64,000 nucleotides of DNA from Polyangiaceae bacterium (GTDB lineage Bacteria; Myxococcota_A; Polyangia; Polyangiales; Polyangiaceae): contig JAHBVY010000001.1 of NCBI GenBank assembly GCA_019637265.1, forward strand, positions 1,798,001-1,862,000. The letters run 5' to 3'. Numbering within the stretch: position 1 is the first letter of the stretch; each line of letters begins with the position of its first letter. A program made the translations under genes and the position numbers. Under the pieces are notes generated by a model, which saw only the letters and a list, made by a program, of their open reading frames with translations, made no database searches and was not told the origin of the DNA. Shown here in pieces: positions 43,406 through 52,300 of the stretch.

Positions 43406-44772
43406 TGGCGTCCCCGCGCGCCACGGCGCCTCCCCAAGAGCCAGGCGAAGCCAGCGAGCAGCGTCACGTACGCGCCGCGCCCGCCGCCAGGCTCGGCGCT
43501 GAGATCGCAAGCGCAAGAGCCACCGCCGAGGGTCATCCCGTCATCCGCTGCTGGGCTCGCGCCCGCCGCGGAGCCACCGAAGCCCACCGCGCCGGCGACG
43601 CCCACACCCCCGACGCCATCACCGGAAATCCCCGCTGACGAGCCACCCGCGCCACCGCTGTCCGCTGTCCCGCCGCTGCCCGCAGCTGACGAGCCGCCCG
43701 CCGACGAACCGGCGGCACCGCCCGCCGATGAACCGCCAACCAAGCTGCCACCCGCACCCGCGTGCCCCGCCGCGCCGCCGCTACCCGCCACGGGCCCGGT
43801 GCCGCCGCTCGTGACGCCGCCGCCGACCCCCAGCGAGCTCCCACCGCTACCGCCCGAGCTGCTGGCACCCGCACCAGAGCCGCCGGCACTGCTACCGCCG
43901 GCACTGCTGCCACCCGAGCTGCTGCCGCCAGCGCCGGAGCCGCCGCACGAGATCCCGAGATCCACGTGGACGCACAGCATCACCGGCGCGACGCACAGGT
44001 CGAGGGTGCAAGGATCCCCGTCGAAGCAATCGAGCTCCGTGGTGCAGTCAGTCCCACCCGTAGACCCACCACTGCCGCCCGCACTGCTACCACCAGCGCT
44101 ACTGCCACCGGCGCTGCTACCACCAGCGCTGCTGCCACCGGCGCTGCTGCCACCGGCGCTGCTGCCACCAGCGCTGCTACCGCCGGCGCTGCTGCCACCC
44201 GCGCTACTACCGCCGGCACTGCTGCCACCCGATCCTTCTTGGCAACCGGTGATGGGCTCGAACAGGCACTGGCCCAAGACGCAGCTGCCGATGGTGCACA
44301 GCAGGCCATCATCGCAATCGGAGGCGCTGTCGCAGCACAGCGGGACCCGACCATGACCGCAGGTCCCGTCTGGACGGCACACGTCGATGGTGCAGCGGTC
44401 GCCATCACTGCAATCTGCGTTGGTGCCGCACGCGACCCCGCCGCCCGAACCGCCCGCTCCGCCGGAGCCAGGCGGCTCACACCCGAGGATCGGGTTGAAC
44501 AGGCAAGTGCCGAGCAAGCACTGACCCACGTTGCACACGATCCCATCGTTGCAGTCCGTGTTGTCCGAACAGCACACGCCCAGGTGAGTGCAGGCGCCGG
44601 TCAGCAGGTTGCACGTGTCCAGCGTGCAAGGGTTGCCGTCGTCGCAGTGCGAGCAAAGGAGCTCAGCGCTGGCGCGCCCCACCGGCTCACTCACACCTTC
44701 ATCACCCGCGGCGCAACCCACCACGCCCACCACCGCCAACAGCCACAGTCGCTTAGAATCGAGAAAAGTCAT
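43402..44772 (-). CDS. Cys-rich lipoprotein with SSAGG repeats and MYXO-CTERM-like anchor
   Basis: A 456-residue surface protein. ATG 44770-44772 has SD GGAGG. The signal peptide ends LAVVGVVGC, a lipobox at about residue 20. Three Cys-rich modules follow, each of the form CDDGNPCTLDTCN...GVCCSDNTDCNDGIVCNVGQCLLGTC, as in many myxobacterial surface proteins. A long Ser/Ala/Gly linker (about ten SSAGG units) separates them from a fourth module and a second Gly-rich linker. The end, GGSCACDLSAEPGGGRGAYVTLLAGFAWLLGRRR, is a Cys, helix and Arg cluster like the MYXO-CTERM sorting signal. Its stop overlaps the kinase start. Confidence 0.85.
   Translation of the reverse strand: MTFLDSKRLWLLAVVGVVGCAAGDEGVSEPVGRASAELLCSHCDDGNPCTLDTCNLLTGACTHLGVCCSDNTDCNDGIVCNVGQCLLGTCLFNPILGCEPPGSGGAGGSGGGVACGTNADCSDGDRCTIDVCRPDGTCGHGRVPLCCDSASDCDDGLLCTIGSCVLGQCLFEPITGCQEGSGGSSAGGSSAGGSSAGGSSAGGSSAGGSSAGGSSAGGSSAGGSSAGGSSAGGSGGSTGGTDCTTELDCFDGDPCTLDLCVAPVMLCVHVDLGISCGGSGAGGSSSGGSSAGGSSAGGSGAGASSSGGSGGSSLGVGGGVTSGGTGPVAGSGGAAGHAGAGGSLVGGSSAGGAAGSSAGGSSAAGSGGTADSGGAGGSSAGISGDGVGGVGVAGAVGFGGSAAGASPAADDGMTLGGGSCACDLSAEPGGGRGAYVTLLAGFAWLLGRRRGARGRQ
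44075..44235. repeat. 15-bp tandem repeat encoding SSAGG units
   Basis: About ten imperfect copies of a 15-bp unit (CCACCGGCGCTGCTG-like, read on the plus strand) encode a Ser-Ser-Ala-Gly-Gly linker inside the reverse-strand Cys-rich gene. Such coding minisatellites are prone to copy-number change. Confidence 0.85.
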
Positions 44773-45130
44773 CACGAACCTCCTTCCTGACCGCCATCCT
44801 GAAGGCACGTGATCGTCGGCGTTATCGTTATTTACTGAACACCCCTGTCAAGCGCTGGCGCCCATGGCCATTCGAAGGGAAGCCACGCTCACGGCGACGC
44901 GCCGAGGCAGCGCTCCTTTCATTCCTACGTAGGAATACTAGTCCGCGACGGACCCAGCCGACGCACTACCGTCAGCATGACAGCCCAGTCACGCTCGACG
45001 CGCTACCGTCAGCATGGAGGACCCATCACGGCCGACGCGCTGCCGCCAGCACCCCGTCAGCACGGCCAACCAGTCGCAGACGACGCACCGCCGTCAGCCA
45101 AACGTCCCGACGCTCGACGCCACTACGTCG
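44773..45130. other. Intergenic region with degenerate repeats and a palindrome
   Basis: The spacer between the Cys-rich gene and the pirin gene contains a perfect 16-bp palindrome ATTCCTACGTAGGAAT (44921-44936). It also holds about four degenerate copies of a 40-45 bp unit with the core GACGCGCTACCGTCAGCATG (44958-45105). No gene is called here. The last few bases enter the 3' end of the pirin gene. Confidence 0.6.
44846..44851 (-). promoter_or_regulatory. Perfect -35 box upstream of the Cys-rich lipoprotein gene
   Basis: TTGACA on the reverse strand lies 74-79 bases before the start of the gene at 43402-44772. The region where a -10 is expected reads AACGATAACG, a poor match, so only the -35 is convincing. 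The local sequence is unusually AT-rich for this genome. Confidence 0.4.
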
Positions 45131-46262
45131 GGCGATCCAGCCGCCCATCGACGTGACGCGCGAAGCGACCGTCCCCCGCGCCGTGCACCGGATCGTGACG
45201 CGACCAGGGCCAACCCCCGAAGCGGGTCGCCTGGTAGTCCAAGACGGCCTGCCGCAGCTCACGGTCAGTGTTCATGACGAATGGGCCGCGCTGCGCCACC
45301 GGCTCGCCGATCGGCCGCCCTTGCAGCATGAGCACCTCCGCCACCGAGTCGCCCGCGACCAGCGGCGTCTGTTCGGTGGCGATCACGCGCGCGCCCGTGC
45401 GCGGGCCGAGCACCCGCGCGCCCACCTCGAGCCGCGATCCCTTGAAGAAGTAGAGCATCCGGTTCGATCCAGGCTGCGCGGGAGGGATGGTGAAGCGCGC
45501 GCCCGGGGCGAGCCGCAAGGTCCAGATCGCGACGTCCGAGTCGGCGCGCGCAGCCCACGAGTGAGGCGGCGGCTTCGGGGCGCGCACGTCGCCGAGCCGA
45601 CCCGCGACCAGCGTCACCTCCGTCTGCCGCCCATCGGCGTCGAGCGTGACCACGCGCGGCACCGACTCCGACCACATCATGTGGAAGCTCGGCTCACACA
45701 TTTTGTCTGATGCGGGCAGGTTCAGCCACACCTGGAACATCTCCAGCGGGTTCGGCTCACTGATGGACGTGAGCGGGAACATCTCCGAGTGCACGATGCC
45801 GCGCCCAGCCGTCATCCATTGGACGTCACCCTGACCGTAGCGTGCCGTGGCGCCCAGCGAGTCGGCGTGGTCGACATAGCCTCGCCGCGCGAGGCTCACC
45901 GTCTCGAAGCCCCGGTGAGGGTGCTGAGGGAAGCCGGGCACCTCATGCCCGTGGTACATCCGAAAGCCGTCCTTCAGCGTGAAGTCACTCCCCAGCTGCC
46001 GCCCGGCGAGGTCGGCCACGGGGCCCAGGCGATCGTTTCCTCTCGGAAATGTGTCGTCGTGATAGGCGCAAAACAAGAAGGGATCCATCGCGCTGAAGTG
46101 CAGGCCAAGCGGCTCCGCTTGGAGCACCACGTCGCGCGGGGGCGCCTTCACGGGAGCGCTCGGCGCCGCCTCACACCCGAGCAGCACGCCCCCCGCCGTC
46201 ACCCCACCCGCCGAGAGCAACGCGCGCCGCGACCAGCCTGGTCCTTCACTTCGATTCGACAT
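45123..46262 (-). CDS. Exported pirin-family protein with Tat-like lipoprotein signal
   Basis: A 379-residue protein of the pirin/cupin superfamily. The bicupin core has the pirin signature FPQHPHRGFETVSL plus DVQWMTAGRGIVHSEMF, which holds the metal-binding His and Glu residues. A second cupin half follows, with LRLAPGARFTIPPA. Unlike most pirins it begins SEGPGWSRRALLSAGGVTAGG followed by VLLGC. This is a twin-arginine-like signal and a lipobox, so the enzyme should be folded in the cytoplasm, exported by Tat and anchored to a membrane. ATG 46260-46262 gives this signal directly, and an upstream extension to 46721 runs through the TPR gene. It may act as an extracytoplasmic quercetinase-like dioxygenase. 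Confidence 0.88.
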   Translation of the reverse strand: MSNRSEGPGWSRRALLSAGGVTAGGVLLGCEAAPSAPVKAPPRDVVLQAEPLGLHFSAMDPFLFCAYHDDTFPRGNDRLGPVADLAGRQLGSDFTLKDGFRMYHGHEVPGFPQHPHRGFETVSLARRGYVDHADSLGATARYGQGDVQWMTAGRGIVHSEMFPLTSISEPNPLEMFQVWLNLPASDKMCEPSFHMMWSESVPRVVTLDADGRQTEVTLVAGRLGDVRAPKPPPHSWAARADSDVAIWTLRLAPGARFTIPPAQPGSNRMLYFFKGSRLEVGARVLGPRTGARVIATEQTPLVAGDSVAEVLMLQGRPIGEPVAQRGPFVMNTDRELRQAVLDYQATRFGGWPWSRHDPVHGAGDGRFARHVDGRLDRPT

Positions 46263-46348
46263 GAAGCCAAAGCTAACACCCTCCCCACGCGACGGCAGGC
46301 CGTGCCCCTTGGCACGCTGTGTCCTACCCTGGAGGACAATCGCGCCCA

Positions 46349-49300
46349 CTAGTTCTCGATGATGAAGGCCAGCTCCTCCGCGAGCTGGGGGTCGAGCTCC
46401 TTCAGCGCCTCGAGCTGCTTCTGGGCGGCCGCCTCGTGCCCCAGGTTCGCGTAGCCAACCCCCAACCCGTAGCGGAGCTGAGCGTCGTTCGAGGCCAGCA
46501 AGAGCGCCTCCTGGTACGCCTCCACCGCGCCCTGATGATCGCCCAGCTCGGTCAATGCGGCGCCCAACTGACGATGCGCCTCCAGCTGGTCCGGATCCAG
46601 CTCCACCACCCGCCGGTACGCCACCACCGCGTCCTCGCTGCGCCTGAGCCGCTCGAACAGCCGCGCCAGCTGGAGCAGCGCGCTCACGTCCTTCAGCCCG
46701 AGCTCCACCGCGCGCAGGCAAGCCTTGGCGGCGTCTTCGGTGCGCCCCACCTTCAGGTAGCCAAAGCCGAGCGCGGCGAACAACGTGGGGTCCTCCGGCG
46801 AGAACTCGGTGGAGCGCTCCCAGGCCGTGAGCGCCTCCTCCGTGCGCCCGGTGTGCATCAGCGAGGCGCCCAGGGCGTACTGGGCGTGGGCATGGTCAGG
46901 ATCCATGCGTAAACAGCGCTTGAACGCGGCGGCGCTCTCGTCGTGGCGCCCCAGGCGCTGATACGCCACGCCCAGGCGGTGGTAGTCCTCCGCCTCTGGC
47001 TCCAGGCGCACGAGCGCGGTGAGCGCGCGCGCCGCCGCTTCGTGGTCCCCCGCCTTCTCGCTCACGTCGCGCTGAGCGCGCAGGATCTCGACGTCGTCCG
47101 GCGCCAGCTCGAGCGCGCGGCCCAGCGCGTGCAGCGCCGCCGCGGCGTGCCCGAGCCGAGCGCGGCACAGGCCCTCGCCTCGGTGCGCCGCGACGAGCGT
47201 CGGGTCCAGCTCGGCCGCCGCGGCGAAGGCTTCGATGGCCTCGATGTGCTCGCCCAGCTGAGCCCGGGCTTGGCCCAGCTCGAGGTGCGCCGTGGCGCTC
47301 TTCGGGGTGAGCAGGGTGAGGCGGTGGAAGGCCTCCGCGGCGTGACGGTGCTCGCCCAGCGAGACCAAGCTCTGGCCGACCGCTAGCCTGAGCGTGGCGT
47401 CATCCGGCGCCGCGGCGAGCGCGCGCTGAAACGCGGCGAGCGCCTCGCGCGCGCGTCCATCCGCTTGATAGCGCCGCGCGAGCTCGAGGCTCGCTTCGGC
47501 GGACGCGCCGCCGAGCGCGGCGATCCGTTCCAGCGCGCGCGTCTCGTCCTGGGCGCGCCCAGCGCGCGCGTAGAGCTCACTCAGCGCGCGCCAGGCTGTC
47601 AGGTCGTCTGCCTTCAGCTGCGTCCAGCCTTCGTAGGCTTGGATGGCGCGGGGCGCGTCTGAAGCGGCGTCAGCGCTCTGCGCGAGGAGCTGCCACGGCT
47701 CGAGCTCACCCAACTGGGCGGCGGCCTCAGCGAGCGGGCCGAGCGCCTCCGCGTGACGCCCCGCCTGAGCGAGCCAGCGCCCGAGCGCGAGCCGAGCGCC
47801 GCCGTCGCCTGGCGTCAGCTCAGCCACCCGCGAGAGCGCCGCCTCCGCGTCACGCTGGAGCTCGACCTCCAGCGCCGCGCGGCGCCGCCAAGCAGCGAGC
47901 TCGCTCGGCGCCGCCTGCGTGAGCCTCACCAGCGCCTCCAAGAGCTGCGCGCGATCGCCCTCTGCCTCGAGCGCTGAAACGAGCTGACGCAAGAGCTCGA
48001 CCTCCTCAGGGTGCGCCGCGCACAGGATAGTCAGCTCCCGTGCCTTGGCTGCGTGGTCCTGAAGGTGCCCCAACACCTCCACGTAGAGCCGCCGCAGCGC
48101 CTCGTCGTCGCGGTGGGCGAGCGCCGCCGAGAGCGCCTGCCGCGCGCGCTCGTGCTGCCCCAGCGCCGCCGCCAAGCGCCCGATGATGGCGTGCGCCTCG
48201 GCCAAGTTGGGATCGAGCGCGAGCGCCTCGGTGTAGGCAGCCAGCGCGAGCTCAGCCTCGCCCAGCTGATCGAGGGCGGCGGCGAGCAAGGCCTGCCCGC
48301 GCGGGTCGGGCTCCGCCGCCAGCGCCGGCGTGAGCACCCGGCGCACGTCCGCCGCCCGCCCGCTCACGCTGAGCGCGGCGCCGAGCGTGAGCACCAGCTC
48401 GCGATCCGTCACGCCGAGCTCATGAGCGCGCAGCAGCGCCTCGAGCGCGCGGGGATCGCCGAGCCCCGAGAGGATGAGCGCGTACTTGGCGCACAGCTCA
48501 CGATCATCAGGGGTGATGACGAGCGCGGCCTCGAAGGCGCGCGCGGCCTCGAAGGCGCGGCCCAAGCGGCGGAGCGCCTCACCCAAGCTCACCTGGAGCG
48601 GGGCCTGATCGGGCCGCGCGCGGGCCGCTGCCGCGAGGTGGGAGACGGCCTCCTCATCGTGGCCCGTCCTCACCAGCAGGCGCCCGAGCACCACGTGACC
48701 CCGCAGGTACTCCGGCTCGAGCTCCACGGCGCGGCGAAGCGCCGAGAGCGTGAGGTCGATGTCCTTCAGCTTGACGCCCACCTCACCCAAGAGCTTGAGC
48801 GGCTCGGCCTGATCGGGGTGGCGCTCGGCGAAGGCCGTGAGCGGCTCGCGCGCGGCCTCGAAGCGACCCAGGCCGACCAGCGCTCGCCCATAGCCGAGCT
48901 GGGCCTCGGGCTGCCCCGGCTCGATCGTCAGGGCCTCTGCATAATGCGCCGCCGCGGCCTCCAACTGCCCAGCCCGCTCCTCCTGCTGCGCCGAGCTGAG
49001 CGCTCCGGAGGTCAGCGCCAGCTGGGCGCGCGCGAGCAAGGCTTGGCCAGGCTCCGAGCCTGGCGCGAGCGCGCACAGCGCCTCGGCCGTCCTTCGCGCG
49101 GCGAGGTGCTCACCTCCCTGCAGCTCCAGCTCCCCCAGCTGCAGCAAGCTGGCCTCGCTCGGCGCCAGCGCCACGAGCTGCCGCAGCGCCGGTACCAGCT
49201 CCGCGCTCTTCAGCTGAGCGAGCAGCTCCACTCGGCGCTCGAGTAGGGAGATATCGTCAGGAGCACGCTGCAGTGCCTCCGCCAGCACCTGCTCCGCGCC

Positions 49301-52300
49301 GGTCAGGTTCCCGAGCCGTACCAGCGTCTCCGCGATCTTGAGCCGGAGCCGGCTTCGCTCTGCCTCCACCGGTGAGGCGCCCTCGAGCGCGCGCTGATAA
49401 GCGGCGAGCGACTCCTGAAGGCTCCCGAGGCTGCCCTCCACGTCCCCGAGCAGCTCATGGCTCGAAGCCAACGGAGCGATCCGAATCGCCTGCCGCAAGG
49501 CCTGACGCGCGGCCTGCGCGGCGCCGCCTGCTTGCTCCGCGCGCGCCAAGCCGACGAACAGCGCGGCGTCATCCGGCGCCAGCTCGAGCGCGCGCGTGAA
49601 GCGCTCACGCGCCTTCGCCGAGCGCCCCAAGCGGAGCTCCACCTCACCCAGGCTCTGGAGCAGCGACGCGCTGCTCGGCAGCGCCGCGAGCGCGCCTTCG
49701 AGCACCTGCGCCGCCTCTTCATCACGCTCGGTCGCCGCGTACAAGCGACCCAACGCGAGCTGGGCGTCCAGGTGCGAAGGCTGGCGTTGGATCACCGCCT
49801 GGTAGGCTTGAATCGCCGCGCCGAGCAGGTTCAGCGCCTCACGAGCGCGACCCAAGCCAGCGTGCGCCAAGACGTCCTCCGGCGCTTCGGCGAGCGCCGC
49901 CTCATAGGCGTCGCGCGCCCCGCTCGCGTCACCCAAGCGGTGCTTCGCTTCACCCAGCGCGCGCTGGATCTCGGCGCGCGGCGCCGCCGGCGAAGCGCCG
50001 GTTTGTGAGAGGCTCAGCGCCGCCTCGAGCTCACGCGCCGCCTCCTCGGCTCGATCCAACTCGAGCAAGCAGCGACCCAACGCGAGGTGCCGCGCGCTCG
50101 TCGCCTCACGTTCGAGCAAGCGCCTCCAGGTCGCAGCGCCGATCTCATGCTCGCCCAGCTCCATCGCGAGCCCAGCCACTCGCTCCTCAGCCTCACTGCA
50201 TCGCTCAGCTGCGCTGCGGCTCTCTGCTGTACTGCGGCTCTCTGCTGTACTGCGGCCCTCTGCTGCACTGCGGCCCTCTGCTGCACTGCGGCTCTCCGTC
50301 TCACCGCGCTCCACGGAGCGCGCTGGCGCAGCCACCGAGAGCGCCTGCGCGGTGCGCTGATACGCGCTGAGCGCGCCACGCAAGTCCCCGGCGGCGCGCA
50401 GGGTCTCCGCGAGGAGCTGGAGCGCGCGCGGATCGTCACCACCGCGGCGCAGGCTCTCCTCCAGCGCGCGCCGCGCCTCGTCCAGGCGCCCGCTCTCATA
50501 GTGACCGCGGCCCAACGCGAGCAAAATCGCCGGGTCACCACCGCCGAGTGACACCGCCCGCGCGAACCGAGCGGCGCTCTCCTCGAAGCGACCGAGCCGC
50601 TCGAGGGCGGCGCCCAAGCTGGCGTACAGGCTCGCCCGATCGGGCGCCAAGCTGACGGCACGCTCCAGCGCGAGCACCGCGCCCGCGTCATCCCCCCGCC
50701 GGGCGCGGAGCTCCCCCAAGGCCACGTAGCCGCTCAGGTAATCCGGGTCGAGCTCGGTCGCGACGCCGAGCGCCGCCTCCGCCCCCGCGTCATCGCCGAG
50801 CGCCGCGCAAGCCTCCCCGAGGAGCCGGTGGACGCTCAGGCGCTGCTCGACGCCGGCATCGTCAGCTAGCGTGTCTTTCGCGCGACTGAGCGCCTCCCGC
50901 GCCTGCGTCAGGTAATCAGCCTCGCTGCCTTCGTCCCGCGATGACCGGCTACCGTCAGTCCCACTGCCGTTGGCCTCCCGAGCGCCGAGCCAGGCCTGCC
51001 CCAGCGCCAGCCACAGCCCGCTGTCCCCGGGGCTCGCGTGGGTGGCCACGCTCAGGCTCCGGCTCGCCAGCTCGTGCTGCCCCAACGCGAGCCGAACCCG
51101 CCCGAGCGGCGCCTGGAGCGCGACCAGCTCTCGGTGCGCCTCCGCCGCCACCGCCTCATCCTCGCTGTCCACCCGCTGGCTCAGGCGTGTGTCCGCCTGC
51201 GCCAGCTGCTCCAGCGCCTTCGCGTGCTCGCCCTGCTCCGCGAGGAGCCGGCCCACTTGGGCGTAGCCAGGCACGTAGTCCGGATCGAGCTCCAAGGCGC
51301 GGGTGAGGGCGTCCATCGCCTCGTCTCGCTCCCCCAGCTCGAGCGCCGCGCGCCCGAGCGCCTTCAGCGCCTGCTCCATGTCCGGGCGCAGCCGCACGCA
51401 CTCCTTGAGCGCCGAGCGCGCCTCCGCGAAGCGCCCGAGCCGATTCAGCGAGTCACCCAAGGCGCCGAGGCTCTTGTAGTCGTCCTCCTCGGCGTCGAGC
51501 ACGCGCCGCAGCACCTGGACCGCTGCCTCGTGATCCCCCACCCCCGCGAGCGCTCTGCTCGCCACGCGCTGCAGCTCCAGGTCTTCCGGAAAAGCCGACG
51601 CCGCTGCCGAGAGCGCCTCGGCCGCGCCCGAGGCATCCCCCAACGCCTGCCGCAGCTCCCCCAACGGACGCCACAGATCGCGGTAGCTGGGCTCGCCCGC
51701 CAGCGCGCGTTCGTAGGCCGCCGCCGCCTCACGGGTGTCTCCCTGAGCGCTGCAGGCGCGCCCCAGCTCACGCTCGGCGCGAGCCGCCGAGAACGTCACG
51801 ACACCTGTCGATGCTTCCAGTCCGAGCGCGAGACTCCGCTCGAGCGCCTGCTTGGCGAGCTCCCACTTCTCGGTCTGGTTGTAGGCGACGCCGAGGCAGA
51901 GCCGCACCCCCGGATCCTTGGGCAACAGGCGCGAGGCTTGGAGCAGCAGCGGGTGCGCCTCCTCACCCTGCCCCAGCCGCACGAGCACCTCCCCCACTCG
52001 CGCGAGCAAGGCGGCGTCATCCGGGTTCAGGCGCAGCGCCTCCTTCAGCGCGCTCGCGGCCTCTTCATCGCGCCCCGCCACGAGCAAGAGCTCAGCCAGC
52101 GCGAGCTGCGCTCCGCCATCGTCAGGTTCACGCCGCACCACCTCCTGGTAGGCGGCGAGCGCCTCCTCCGAGAGCTCGAGCGAGGCGCACACCTCCGCCA
52201 ACCCACGCCACCCACGGGTCAGCTCAGCGTCCAAGCGGGTCGCCTCGCGGTACGCCTTCCGCGCCTCCCCGAGCTCCCCCTGAGCGCGCTGCGCGTCGCC

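Noticed and set aside
44075-44235. Regular repeats suggesting a CRISPR array
   Set aside because: The units are contiguous 15-bp copies with no spacers and encode an SSAGG linker in a clear reading frame of a surface lipoprotein.
50205-50294. 18-bp repeats suggesting a CRISPR or recombination site
   Set aside because: There are no spacers, and the unit stays in frame with the TPR protein as six-residue peptide repeats.
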